From NCBI GenBank assembly GCA_020073615.1, contig JAIQEX010000011.1, positions 16,608 to 80,607 on the forward strand: DNA of 64,000 nucleotides. Direction: 5' to 3'. This document shows positions 29,065 through 37,250 of the stretch, piece after piece. A program made the position numbers and the translations under genes. Within the stretch, counting starts at the first letter, position 1. Every line of letters starts with the position of its first letter. The notes under the pieces were generated by a model, which saw nothing but the letters and a program-made list of their open reading frames with translations, did not search any database and was not told where the DNA came from. Source of the stretch: Terriglobia bacterium (GTDB lineage Bacteria; Acidobacteriota; Terriglobia; Bryobacterales; Bryobacteraceae).

Positions 29065-30015
29065 TTGCGCCCCGTTCTGAATTCGCTGCGAGTCAGTCCG
29101 CTTTGCTTCCGGCTTGAGACTCTCGGTCCATTCCGCGTTCCCGAATATAAGGGCGCGTTGTTTCGGGGCGGATTCGGACAGTACTTTCGGGAGATGGTCT
29201 GTGTAACCGGAGCACCGGTGTGCACAAATTGCCCGCACTTAGCCACGTGCCCGTATTCGACGGTTTTCGAGACTCCGGTAATTCCCGACCAGTTCACAGT
29301 GTTGCGGAAGTATCCGAACGCGCCGCATCCGTTCGTACTGGTGCCGCCGTTGGATCAGCGGACCGCGCTGCCGCCGGGAACGCCCCTGGAGTTGGGAATA
29401 ACATTGATCGGCCGGGGAATCGAGTACTTACCGCACTTCATCCAGGTGTTTGAGGGAATGGGACGGGACGGGCGGTATGGAGGGCGATTCCGGCTGCGCA
29501 GTGTAGTCTCGGCGGTGGAATCGGAGCGACTGGTTTATGACGGGATGACCAGCCGGTTCGCGGCGGAGCCTGTGTTGTGGCAGCCGGCAGAGACCTCGCA
29601 ACCGGTCGGCCGTATGTCGCTGGAGTTCCTGACGCCCCTACGGATACGAACAGAAGGCCGGTACAACCTCCGGCCCGACTTCGTGGCAATCACGCAGGCA
29701 TTGCTGCGGCGCATTCACCTGCTGATCGCGATCTATGGCGATAGAGAAGCGTCTGGCGAGATGGATTGGGTGCACGACCTGCTTCGCCGCGCAGATCGGG
29801 TGAAGACCCGGCGGGCGGAGTTCCGGCTTTATGCCTGGGACCGGATGAGCGGCCGGCAAGGGCGGCGGGTACAGATGGACGGCGTGATCGGGACGCTGGA
29901 GGCGGAAGGCGAGTTGTCGGAGTTAGCGGCGTATTTTCGAGCGGGGGAGTGGGTGAGCGTGGGTTCGGGGACGAGTATGGGAATGGGAAGGTATCGGATG
30001 GAGGTAGGCGGATGA
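29065..30015 (+). CDS. cas6: Cas6-family pre-crRNA endoribonuclease
   Basis: A 316-residue RAMP protein that should cut the CRISPR transcript inside the repeat to free crRNAs. Its N-terminal ferredoxin-like fold opens with LETLGPFRVPEYKGALFRGG. A four-cysteine cluster (CVTGAPVCTNCPHLATC, about residues 46-62) follows. The C-terminal half ends with the glycine-rich SVGSGTSMGMGRYRM, the typical RAMP loop of the 'Cas6 C-terminal' family. It uses a TTG start at 29065 after GAGGTCCAGG, with an extended -10-like TGTGCTAAGGT upstream at about 29032-29042. It opens the Cas operon and overlaps the next gene by four bases (ATGA). Catalytic residues could not be assigned. Confidence 0.85.
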   Translation: MRPVLNSLRVSPLCFRLETLGPFRVPEYKGALFRGGFGQYFREMVCVTGAPVCTNCPHLATCPYSTVFETPVIPDQFTVLRKYPNAPHPFVLVPPLDQRTALPPGTPLELGITLIGRGIEYLPHFIQVFEGMGRDGRYGGRFRLRSVVSAVESERLVYDGMTSRFAAEPVLWQPAETSQPVGRMSLEFLTPLRIRTEGRYNLRPDFVAITQALLRRIHLLIAIYGDREASGEMDWVHDLLRRADRVKTRRAEFRLYAWDRMSGRQGRRVQMDGVIGTLEAEGELSELAAYFRAGEWVSVGSGTSMGMGRYRMEVGG

Positions 30016-30716
30016 AGAACTTCCTTTTCGTGACACTGGGAACCTCCGCGCTGGACGCGCCCAGGCGAATTCCCGTAGTCAATCCTGCGCGCAGAGCAGA
30101 ACTGGAACCGCTGGCGCAAAGGGTGAGAGAGTTCAAGAAAGACCAGAGCGCCGGCAAGGAGATTGAGGCCGAGGCACTTTTCAAGCCGCTCCTGGCGCTT
30201 CACCTCGGCTTCTGGACACAGTCGAGTATTCCGAAGGACACAGAGAGCCGGCGGCAGACTTCGGCGGAACTTCTGACCACCGTTGTCTTGCTGAACCAGT
30301 TGGCCCACGACACCGACGTTTTCGTTGACCGGGTTGTCTTATTGATACCGGAGACAACAGAAGGGATGCTATCGGGCCGCATCGTCACGAAGGTGATGGA
30401 GTCGCCGGAATACAGGGGTCACGGCCCCATTCCAGAGGTTCGCACGCGGGTAATACCGGGGATTGCGGAGAAAGAAAAAGTCCCGCTGTTGCCGGGTGCT
30501 TTGCTCTCCGCCGTGGATGAAAACCGGGAATCCGAAGCCGACCGGATCATTTTCAACGCCACGGCCGGGTATGGGGCCGTGCAGATCCTGATCGGAATGC
30601 TCGCGCTCCGGTACGGCTTCCGCATCTACTACCAGCATGACAGCATGCCAGAGCCGATTTTCGTCTCCCAGAACCTCGACATTGGTTGGTCCCCGCGAAC
30701 ATGGATAGTTTCCTGA
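30012..30716 (+). CDS. CARF-like protein without visible nuclease domain
   Basis: A 234-residue protein with the features of a CARF (CRISPR-associated Rossmann fold) domain. The first strand and loop, MKNFLFVTLGTSALDA, match the 'LxTxGTS' start of Csx1/Csm6 CARF domains. A central strand VVLLIPETTEG is followed by a helix. The late conserved element FNATAGYGAVQILIGMLALR corresponds to the 'NxTGGxK' loop and is followed by a strand RIYYQHD. CARF domains bind cyclic oligoadenylate made by Cas10. There is no HEPN (RxxxxH) or PD-D/ExK extension, so it is either a stand-alone ring nuclease or a sensor for a separate effector. It overlaps cas6 by four bases and the membrane-protein gene by 16. The GGxK lysine is not obvious (GYGAV). 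Confidence 0.75.
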   Translation: MKNFLFVTLGTSALDAPRRIPVVNPARRAELEPLAQRVREFKKDQSAGKEIEAEALFKPLLALHLGFWTQSSIPKDTESRRQTSAELLTTVVLLNQLAHDTDVFVDRVVLLIPETTEGMLSGRIVTKVMESPEYRGHGPIPEVRTRVIPGIAEKEKVPLLPGALLSAVDENRESEADRIIFNATAGYGAVQILIGMLALRYGFRIYYQHDSMPEPIFVSQNLDIGWSPRTWIVS

Positions 30717-31525
30717 ATTACGTTACTACGCATAATGCGCCGGCCTGGCGGGATGAGATCTTTGCTACGTTGCGACATCCCGACCCGCCGGGTGCCAAGA
30801 ACGTGAGGGGCGAGTGGAGCCTGGAGCACGAAAGGGATTTGGAGCGAATCCGCCTTTGGATTCGAGAAGCTGTGAACCCTGCATCAGACCTCGCACAGGT
30901 TTACCGCAAGCTCCAACCCGGCCTGGATCTTGAGGAGGACATTCTGACGGGCCTGCCGGCTTTCGAGAGGACTCCGGGTCTCGGGCCCCTGGAAGCCCAC
31001 TACTCTTTGCGCATGCTGTGGCGGGTGCTGCTGCGGCGTCACGCGATCCGTGAGGCAAAGCAGGCGGGCGCCCTTCTCGCGGCAGGGGAGGGCCGAGCAT
31101 GGCGCTGCGCAAGGCGCTTGAGCTATTATTACCCACGGCTGCTCGTCGGCGTGCTACTCGGTTTCTTCACGCTTGGAGCAAGTAGCGGCGTCGCAAGTGC
31201 CATCGAGACGTTACGTTTCCATGCGTGGTGGCCAGTCCCCGTAGGGTCCATCGTACTGGTTGCTTTTCTGGCCGTTGCGGACGTGGAGCGCCGGGTCGGC
31301 CGCGTCCCCGGAAAGACGATTTTGGCCCGGGCGCTTCGGGTCTTGGCATTCGGGATCGTGTACGCGGCGTTGCTTGCGGGGATCGCGTACCGGGTGGCTG
31401 CGGCAGTCGGTCTTACGGCATGCCACTATGGCCCAGTGCCAGTGATGTGGGGCAGCGTAGCCCTGGTGCTGGGTTTTGTGTTTCAACTCTTCTGGCAGGA
31501 GCGGTCGATCGGAGAACCGTTATGA
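30701..31525 (+). CDS. Four-pass membrane protein in type III CRISPR operon
   Basis: A 274-residue protein. About 130 residues of helical, charged N-terminal region (WSLEHERDLERIRLWIREAV; LRMLWRVLLRRHAIREAKQA) are followed by four hydrophobic segments: about 144-165 (LLVGVLLGFFTLGASSGVAS), 174-195 (PVGSIVLVAFLAVADV), 213-236 (VLAFGIVYAALLAGIAY) and 243-264 (PVMWGSVALVLGFVFQLFW). No family was recognised. It is locked into the Cas operon: its start overlaps the CARF gene by 16 bases and its stop overlaps csm1 (ATGA). The ATG at 30701 is preferred over a TTG at 30686. By position it is a likely membrane effector or regulator acting with the CARF protein, comparable in idea to the known CARF-membrane fusion Cam1, but split. 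Function is not shown. Confidence 0.75.
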   Translation: MDSFLNYVTTHNAPAWRDEIFATLRHPDPPGAKNVRGEWSLEHERDLERIRLWIREAVNPASDLAQVYRKLQPGLDLEEDILTGLPAFERTPGLGPLEAHYSLRMLWRVLLRRHAIREAKQAGALLAAGEGRAWRCARRLSYYYPRLLVGVLLGFFTLGASSGVASAIETLRFHAWWPVPVGSIVLVAFLAVADVERRVGRVPGKTILARALRVLAFGIVYAALLAGIAYRVAAAVGLTACHYGPVPVMWGSVALVLGFVFQLFWQERSIGEPL

Positions 31526-33018
31526 ACGAGAGACTGTACGTGGCCGGTGAGTTCTACGGAATTCAAAAATATGTGCTCGGTATTACCGCTGCGGGAGGCG
31601 GTCAGGCCAAGCGACTGCGGGCGCGTTCTTTCGTTGTACAGGCCCTGGAGCAGATCGTAGTCGAGGAACTCCGCGCTCTCGGCTCGTCCGAACTGATCAT
31701 GGCGGGAGGCGGCCAGTTCGTGCTGGCGCTGGAAAACTCGCAGGCTGCGCAACCGCGCCTTCTCGAATTCCGGCGGGAGTTGCAGGAGCGGCTTTTCAAG
31801 GAATTGGGCGGCGAGCTCAGCTTCAATCTCGGCTGGTCGGATTCGATTGAACAAGCGCGGCACGCGCGGGAACTGGAAAGACGGCGCCCCTGGGCCGAAT
31901 ACATGACCGGCCCCAACGGCTGGGCGCACGAACGAATGCGTCTGGGCAACATCTACCCCCCTTGCGATATCTGCGGCAAACGCCGGGAGACGGTAACGTG
32001 GTCCTCAGATGGGCCGCCCGAGAGCGTATGCGAACGGTGCAACTCAGACAGGAGTATCGGGACGCAGATTCCGCACGTGCAAGGCGTGGAACTGGCGGAG
32101 CACGACTCCGATATCCAGCTTCTCGGACGCGGCCTGCGGTTCCGCCATGCAAGCTCAGGGGCGGCCGTGGGGGACGGCGGCCGCGCGCTTCACAGGTATG
32201 TACCGGTGCAAGACGACCGAAAGACCCTCCTCACCTTCGAGGAGATCGCAGCGAAGGCGGAAGGCGACGAACTGCTGGGCATCCTGAAAGCGGATGTGGA
32301 CAGTTTTGGCCGGCTTATTGCGAAGCACACAAAGGAGGGAACTCTGGACGCGCTGGAGAGGGTCAGCAAGGATCTCGACGGCTTTTTCAGCATCACGTTG
32401 CAGCGGGCGATCAGTGAGAACGCGGAATGGAAATACATCTATACCGTATTCTCCGGCGGCGACGACCTCCTGCTGGTGGGCCCCTGGAGCGTTATGTTGG
32501 ACTTCGCCGCTACGGTAGAAAGCATGTTCTCGTCCGGGCCAGGCCGGCAATACGGCCTGAGTCTGAGCGCCGCGGTATCGTTCATGCCGCCCAGGATTCC
32601 AATCCGCCACGGTGTGCACCGGGCCGAAACAGACCTCAAGCAGGCTAAAGGGGGAAGCAAGAACCACTGCGCGACTCTGGGCGGAGTTTGGGATTGGGAG
32701 GACTTTCGGCGCATCCTGGGCAAAGGACGGCAATTGGTCAAGTGGTGGACTTGCGGCGTGAAGAAGGCCCTGCTGCGCCGTTTGTACCACATCGCAGCCT
32801 CGGCCGAGCCCGGCGCCCAACTGTGGGCGTGGGAGTTGGGCCGGAATTTTCCACCCCGGAACTCGCCACATGACGAGCTGCGCCTGTTCCGCGAGTGGGG
32901 TGACCGGGTACTCGCCAATTGGGAGGCGGGAACCATGAACGAGACAAGGGCGGCGCTGCTGTACGCGCTGACCGCAACCAGAATGATAAGGAGCAAGGAT
33001 GAGCGACGCGGACGATGA
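31522..33018 (+). CDS. csm1: Csm1/Cas10, HD domain absent
   Basis: A 498-residue large subunit of a type III-A effector. It begins directly with GEFYGIQKYVLGI (residues 9-21), the first palm domain, so the roughly 150-250-residue N-terminal HD nuclease found in most Csm1 proteins is missing. A zinc ribbon is formed by C148, C151, C170 and C173. The second palm has KADVDSFG (257-263) and an intact cyclase motif GGDD at 312-315. It should make cyclic oligoadenylate on target-RNA binding but lack HD-dependent DNase activity. The upstream in-frame extension is a shadow of the membrane-protein gene and carries no HD motif. The family is certain; the HD loss is read directly from the sequence. Confidence 0.9.
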   Translation: MNERLYVAGEFYGIQKYVLGITAAGGGQAKRLRARSFVVQALEQIVVEELRALGSSELIMAGGGQFVLALENSQAAQPRLLEFRRELQERLFKELGGELSFNLGWSDSIEQARHARELERRRPWAEYMTGPNGWAHERMRLGNIYPPCDICGKRRETVTWSSDGPPESVCERCNSDRSIGTQIPHVQGVELAEHDSDIQLLGRGLRFRHASSGAAVGDGGRALHRYVPVQDDRKTLLTFEEIAAKAEGDELLGILKADVDSFGRLIAKHTKEGTLDALERVSKDLDGFFSITLQRAISENAEWKYIYTVFSGGDDLLLVGPWSVMLDFAATVESMFSSGPGRQYGLSLSAAVSFMPPRIPIRHGVHRAETDLKQAKGGSKNHCATLGGVWDWEDFRRILGKGRQLVKWWTCGVKKALLRRLYHIAASAEPGAQLWAWELGRNFPPRNSPHDELRLFREWGDRVLANWEAGTMNETRAALLYALTATRMIRSKDERRGR

Positions 33019-33406
33019 TGGATCGTTTTTCGAACAAAGCGGCGGTTTGAAGGTCCGATTTGTGGACCGCGAGCACATGGAGCCACAGGCTGAGGCCATG
33101 GCCAGGGACGGCCTGAACATGAACCAGTTGAACCGCTTTTTTCGACACTGCCGCCGGATCGAATTCCGCTTGAGACGGAAAGAAACCGGATGGGACCAGG
33201 AAAAATCGGAGGTGGACCTCCTCTCCGCCCATGCCGCCGATGCCTATGGGAAAGGGGAGAAGATACCCGCGTCGTTCAAGCGATTCATCGACGACAACGT
33301 GAAGCGAACTCGTACGGAAGGCGATTTCGCAAAAGGGTTCATGAAGCACTTCGAGGCTCTCATGGGATTCGCCAGCCTCTACGCGAAGAAGGGGCAGAGA
33401 GGATAA
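32999..33406 (+). CDS. csm2: Csm2, small subunit
   Basis: A 135-residue, mostly helical, charged protein. It has the Csm2 pattern: a loosely ordered acidic N-terminus, then MNQLNRFFRHCRRIEFRLR, and a C-terminal bundle ending KGFMKHFEALMGFASLYAKK. Csm2 forms the belly filament of the Csm complex along the target RNA. The length fits the family. It overlaps csm1 by 20 bases and is followed by csm3 after four bases, so stoichiometric co-expression is likely. Confidence 0.85.
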   Translation: MSDADDDGSFFEQSGGLKVRFVDREHMEPQAEAMARDGLNMNQLNRFFRHCRRIEFRLRRKETGWDQEKSEVDLLSAHAADAYGKGEKIPASFKRFIDDNVKRTRTEGDFAKGFMKHFEALMGFASLYAKKGQRG

Positions 33407-33410
33407 CACG

Positions 33411-34079
33411 ATGAAACGGATGTCGCGCCACATCATTGAAGGAACGATCAACTGCGTCAGCGGGCTGCACGTGGGAGGAGCCGACGATCAGCTTGAGATC
33501 GGCGGACTCGATCTGCCCGTGATCAAACACCCGGATACGAAGGAGCCGTATATCCCCGGGTCCTCGCTCAAAGGCCGCATGCGATCCGAGCTGGAGCATA
33601 AGCTCGGAAAATACAGCGGCAAATCGGCGAACGAACCGTGCGGGTGTTGCCTCGCGGACTGTCCCATCTGCCGCGTTTTCGGGCCGCACAAGTTCGATCC
33701 CCGGCACCCTCCAGGGGCCGGCCACCCCGGCCCCACTCGTTTGCTGGTACGAGACGCCCAAGCGATAGGCGCTCTGGCCCTGGAGCTCAAAACCGAGAGC
33801 GGCAACGACCGCGCGACCGGGCAGGCCGGCAACCCGCGCCAATTGGAGCGCGTAGCTGCCGGCGCCAAATTCCACTTGCGCCTGATGCTCCAGGTATTCG
33901 ATACCGACGACAAGTTCAAATACGCCGGCAAGACCGGAAAGGACGCTCTCCTGGCTGTCGTTTGCGAGGCACTCGGTTACGTCCAAAGCAGTGGAATCGG
34001 CGGCGGTATCAGCCGCGGCTCGGGCGAGGTCCGGATTGACGGCATGACCCTCGACGACAAGCCATGGCCATGCAACTGA
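33411..34079 (+). CDS. csm3: Csm3, backbone RAMP and target RNase
   Basis: A 222-residue RAMP that forms the crRNA-bound backbone and cuts target RNA every six bases. The hallmark LHVGGADDQLEIGGLDLPVI (residues 19-38) contains the expected catalytic aspartate at D34. PYIPGSSLKGRMRSELE follows near residue 46. A Cys-rich insert (CGCCLADCPICRVFG, about 77-91) may bind zinc. It closes with SSGIGGGISRGSGEV, the glycine-rich RAMP loop. With D34 intact, sequence-guided RNA cleavage should work. The gene overlaps csm4 by 16 bases. Confidence 0.9.
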   Translation: MKRMSRHIIEGTINCVSGLHVGGADDQLEIGGLDLPVIKHPDTKEPYIPGSSLKGRMRSELEHKLGKYSGKSANEPCGCCLADCPICRVFGPHKFDPRHPPGAGHPGPTRLLVRDAQAIGALALELKTESGNDRATGQAGNPRQLERVAAGAKFHLRLMLQVFDTDDKFKYAGKTGKDALLAVVCEALGYVQSSGIGGGISRGSGEVRIDGMTLDDKPWPCN

Positions 34080-35023
34080 TCCGCTTCCGGCTTAAGCCCA
34101 GGACGCCGTGGATGACGCCCTGGCAAGCCGACACCATCGGCGGCATGCTGGCGGCGCTTTACGCGCGCGTCAAGCCGAAGGAAGCGGAGGAGGAGTTGAT
34201 CCGGCCCTGGCAGGAGGGACAGCCCAACCTGGTGGTATCGGATGCGTTTCCGGGCGACCTGCTTCCCGCGCCGGCCAATCTGGCCCTTTGGCCAGAGATG
34301 CAGGAGCGGGACCCGAAAGAGGTCCGGGCCGCGGCGTGGCTTACCCCGGAAGAGTTTCGCTCGATGCAACGCGGAACGCTGCCGCCATTGTTCAAAGGGG
34401 AGCGCCAAGACCCTTACCGCCAGGCGGTCCGCCTGCGGAACTCCATCGACCGCGGCGTGAATTCGACCGGCGAATCAGGCGAGCTGTACGAGGCTGCCGG
34501 GCAATTGCTCGCCACTCCTGGCGGGACCCTCACGATTTTTGCGCGCGTTGCCGATAACCGCGTGGCGTGGGCCGCCGGTCTTTTCGCCCTTCTGGCCGAA
34601 TACGGCTTTGGCGCGGACGCACCCGTGGGCGCGGGCGAGGTGGAGATGGCCGGGGAGCCAGAGGTCGTCGGCGATTTGGACCCGGCCGACACTACCGGCG
34701 GTTGGATGTCCCTCTCCAGCTTCCAGCCCGCGCAACGCGACCCGACCGAAGGCTACTGGCGCTCGTTTGTCAAGTACGGGAAACTGGGGCCGGACCTGGC
34801 GGTCACGTCGGTGTTCAAGCGTCCCCAGTGGATGCTCCGTGCGGGCGCGTGCTTCCGCGATTCCGGTCCGAGGCGGGACTGGTACGGCCGCTGGATCGGC
34901 GCCGAAGACCTGCTGCCGGACCGGGCGCGCCGCGAACTGAAGGCGGCCGGCATTCAGCCGGGGCAGCCGGCATACGCGTTGGCCGTGCCGCTGCGCTGGG
35001 TTGAGGTTGGCGTGGCACTGTGA
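34064..35023 (+). CDS. csm4: Csm4, crRNA 5'-handle RAMP
   Basis: A 319-residue RAMP in the Csm4 position. It opens with IRFRLKPRTPWMTPWQADTI, then GGMLAAL, the usual Csm4 start in which the first helix follows a strand-turn. It has a central region with RNSIDRGVNSTGESGELYEA and a late loop FGADAPVGAGEVEM. Csm4 holds the repeat-derived 5' handle of the crRNA and contacts Cas10. The ATG at 34064 or 34070 may start translation. The stop overlaps the reverse transcriptase start (GTGA). No csm5 follows, where that gene is expected. Confidence 0.85.
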   Translation: MAMQLIRFRLKPRTPWMTPWQADTIGGMLAALYARVKPKEAEEELIRPWQEGQPNLVVSDAFPGDLLPAPANLALWPEMQERDPKEVRAAAWLTPEEFRSMQRGTLPPLFKGERQDPYRQAVRLRNSIDRGVNSTGESGELYEAAGQLLATPGGTLTIFARVADNRVAWAAGLFALLAEYGFGADAPVGAGEVEMAGEPEVVGDLDPADTTGGWMSLSSFQPAQRDPTEGYWRSFVKYGKLGPDLAVTSVFKRPQWMLRAGACFRDSGPRRDWYGRWIGAEDLLPDRARRELKAAGIQPGQPAYALAVPLRWVEVGVAL

Positions 35024-35973
35024 CACCGTACATGAGCGCAACCGCCCTGCGCCGTGCCTTCCTGCGCGTCAACGAGAACCACGGGTGCGCGGGCGCCGAC
35101 GACGTTTCGCTGGCGGGGTTTGAGAGCGGGCTCGACGGGCAGGTCGACCTGCTGCGGCGCATGGTGGAGGATGGGTCCTACTTCGCCTGGCCGCTGCGGA
35201 AGATCGAGGTGGAAAAAGCGCCGGGGTCGGCGGAGCGGCGGACTTTGCTGGTGCCGGCGGTGCGCGACCGCGTGTTGCAGACGGCGGCCGCGGCTTACAT
35301 GGAGCCGTTTCTCGAAGCCGAGTTCGACGAGTGCAGCTTTGCCTACCGGCGGGGACGAAGCGTGCGGATGGCGGTCGAGCGGGTCTATCAGCTCTACCAG
35401 CAAGGGTATTGCTGGCTGCTCGACGCCGATATTCAAAGCTTCTTCGGGACCGTTGATAGGGAAATCGCGATCGGGCGGCTGGCGACGCTGGTGCCCGACG
35501 AAACCGTGGTGCGGCTGGCGCGGCTGTGGCTGGACTCGGCGGTGTGGGATGGGCTCCACCTGACCCGGCCGACTTTAGGCCTTCCGGAAGGGGCCGTGAT
35601 TTCGCCCATGCTGGCCAATCTGTGCCTGGATGTGCTGGACGACCGGCTGCTGGCGGAGGGGATCAAGATGGTGCGGTATGCCGACGATTTCGTGGTGCTG
35701 ACTAAAGGACGCAAGGCCGCGGAACAAGCGCAGGCGCTCACCGAGGAGGTGCTGGCCGGCTTGCGCCTGCGGCTCAACCAGGGGAAGACGCGGATCGTCC
35801 GTTTTTCGGAAGGGTTCAAGTTTTTGGGGATCATCTTCCTGAAGGATCTCCTGCTGCAGCCGTGGAAGCCGGGACGCAAGCGTCTGAAAGTGCTTTCCGT
35901 GGCGCCTCCCTTGCCGGAAAGCTTCTTCCCGCAGAGCGAACGGCGGCCGTTGCGCCGGTATCGGGTGGTGTGA
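35020..35973 (+). CDS. Stand-alone CRISPR-associated reverse transcriptase
   Basis: A 317-residue RT of the group II intron-like lineage. The domains seen are LLVPAVRDRVLQTAAAAYME (RT2), the catalytic aspartate in LLDADIQSFFGTVDREI (RT3, D137), GLPEGAVISPMLANLCLD (RT4), the YADD catalytic box at 220-223 (RT5), and LNQGKTRIVRFSEGFKFLG (RT6-7). There is no maturase (X), DNA-binding or endonuclease domain and no intron RNA, so it is not a group II intron. It lies four bases upstream of cas1 and overlaps csm4, unlike the better known RT-Cas1 fusions. It should let the adaptation complex capture RNA-derived spacers as DNA. The start is GTG at 35020 or ATG at 35032. Confidence 0.9.
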   Translation: MTPYMSATALRRAFLRVNENHGCAGADDVSLAGFESGLDGQVDLLRRMVEDGSYFAWPLRKIEVEKAPGSAERRTLLVPAVRDRVLQTAAAAYMEPFLEAEFDECSFAYRRGRSVRMAVERVYQLYQQGYCWLLDADIQSFFGTVDREIAIGRLATLVPDETVVRLARLWLDSAVWDGLHLTRPTLGLPEGAVISPMLANLCLDVLDDRLLAEGIKMVRYADDFVVLTKGRKAAEQAQALTEEVLAGLRLRLNQGKTRIVRFSEGFKFLGIIFLKDLLLQPWKPGRKRLKVLSVAPPLPESFFPQSERRPLRRYRVV

Positions 35974-35976
35974 GCC

Positions 35977-36975
35977 ATGGCCGTGGTTTATGTGAAGGAA
36001 CAGGGCGCCATCATCCGCAAGCACGGCGGCCGCATCCTGGTGGAGAAAGACGAGGCGCTCCTGCTGGAGATCCCCCTGCGGCAGACCGACAGCGTCGCCG
36101 TATTCGGGAATGTCCAGGTGACCACCCAGGCGCTGTCGGAGCTGCTCGACCGGGGCATTCCGCTGGCGCTGTACACCCGTTACGGGCGCTTGAAAGGGCA
36201 CCTGGTTCCGGACCTGTCGAAGAACGTCCCGCTGCGCGTGGCGCAGTACCGGGCGGCATTGGACGCAGAGGCATCGCTGGAATTCGCCAAGGCCGTGGTT
36301 GGCGCGAAACTGCGGAACGCGGGCAGGCTGCTGGCGGACTACCGGAGCAATTATCCCTCGGACTTGCTGGCCTCGGCCGGTGAGGCGCTGCGGAACGCGG
36401 TGGAGCGCGCGGCGGCAGCGGCGAACCACGGCGAGCTGCTGGGCTACGAAGGTTCGGCGGCGGCCGCCTATTTTGGCGCCTTCGCGGCCATGAACCGCAG
36501 CCCACTGCCGTTCGACGGGCGGCGCAAGCACCCGGCAACCGACCCCATCAACGCGCTCCTGAGCCTGGGATACACGCTGGTGATGAACGAGATTCGCGCG
36601 GCGGCGGAGGGCGCGGGCATGGAGCCGCACCTGGGCTTCCTGCACAAGGTGGATTATGGGCGTCCGTCGCTGGCCCTGGATTTGCTGGAGCCGTTCCGTT
36701 CCCCGGTGGTGGACCGTCTGACTCTGCGCCTGGTGAACGAGAGAATCCTCACCGCCGAGGACTTCGCCACGCGGCAAGCGGGCGGCACGCCGGGCAGCGT
36801 AATCCTGTTGCCCGACTCCTTTCGGAAATACCTGGAGGCCTACGAGGCGGCCGTAAGCGAACCTCGCGAGCGCGCTCCCACGGGGTTGCGGGACGCCTGG
36901 CGCGCCGACGTGGAGCGACTGGCCGCTGCGATTCGGGATGGCGGCGGGTTCGCGCCCTACTGCGAGGGGGAGTGA
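35977..36975 (+). CDS. cas1: Cas1 spacer integrase
   Basis: A 332-residue integrase that inserts new spacers at the leader end of the array together with Cas2. The metal-binding residues are in place: E158 in LGYEGSAAAAYFG, H223 in LGFLHKVDYGRPSLALDL, and D235 in the same stretch. The N-terminal beta-sandwich (YVKEQGAIIRKHGGRILVEK) is typical. It is not fused to the RT or to Cas6. It overlaps the start of cas2. Confidence 0.95.
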   Translation: MAVVYVKEQGAIIRKHGGRILVEKDEALLLEIPLRQTDSVAVFGNVQVTTQALSELLDRGIPLALYTRYGRLKGHLVPDLSKNVPLRVAQYRAALDAEASLEFAKAVVGAKLRNAGRLLADYRSNYPSDLLASAGEALRNAVERAAAAANHGELLGYEGSAAAAYFGAFAAMNRSPLPFDGRRKHPATDPINALLSLGYTLVMNEIRAAAEGAGMEPHLGFLHKVDYGRPSLALDLLEPFRSPVVDRLTLRLVNERILTAEDFATRQAGGTPGSVILLPDSFRKYLEAYEAAVSEPRERAPTGLRDAWRADVERLAAAIRDGGGFAPYCEGE

Positions 36976-37250
36976 TGCTGTACCTGGTTTCCTACGACAT
37001 AACGGACGATACGCGGCGGCGGCACGTGATGGAGGCGCTGAAAGATTTTGGGCGCCGCGTGCAGTACAGCGTCTTCGAGTGTAACCTGGACGAGGGCGCG
37101 CTGACGGAGTTGCTGGGGCGGCTGGAATTCGCGATTGATGGACAGACGGATTCGTGCCGGCTATACCGGTTGTGCGAGCGATGCGCTCCGGAGGTGCGGA
37201 TTCTGGGTAAAGGAGACCGCTACCAGGAGCCGGATTTTGTGATTATTTGA
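36975..37250 (+). CDS. cas2: Cas2 adaptation subunit
   Basis: A 91-residue ferredoxin-fold protein beginning MLYLVSYDITDDTRRRHVME, the usual Cas2 first strand with its conserved aspartate (YDI). VQYSVFECNLD follows. Cas2 forms the central dimer of the Cas1-Cas2 integrase. A GTG one codon earlier (36972) is also possible. The start overlaps the cas1 stop. The CRISPR leader follows directly. Confidence 0.95.
   Translation: MLYLVSYDITDDTRRRHVMEALKDFGRRVQYSVFECNLDEGALTELLGRLEFAIDGQTDSCRLYRLCERCAPEVRILGKGDRYQEPDFVII

Noticed and set aside
31225..31521. Upstream in-frame extension of csm1 to 31225 that could hide an HD domain
   Set aside because: The extension is Arg/Gly-rich shadow sequence of the membrane-protein gene in another frame, without HD residues. 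The ATG at 31522 overlaps the membrane-protein stop as in the rest of the operon.
35020..35973. RT as part of a mobile group II intron
   Set aside because: No maturase or endonuclease domain and no intron RNA around it. Both ends overlap or abut Cas genes.
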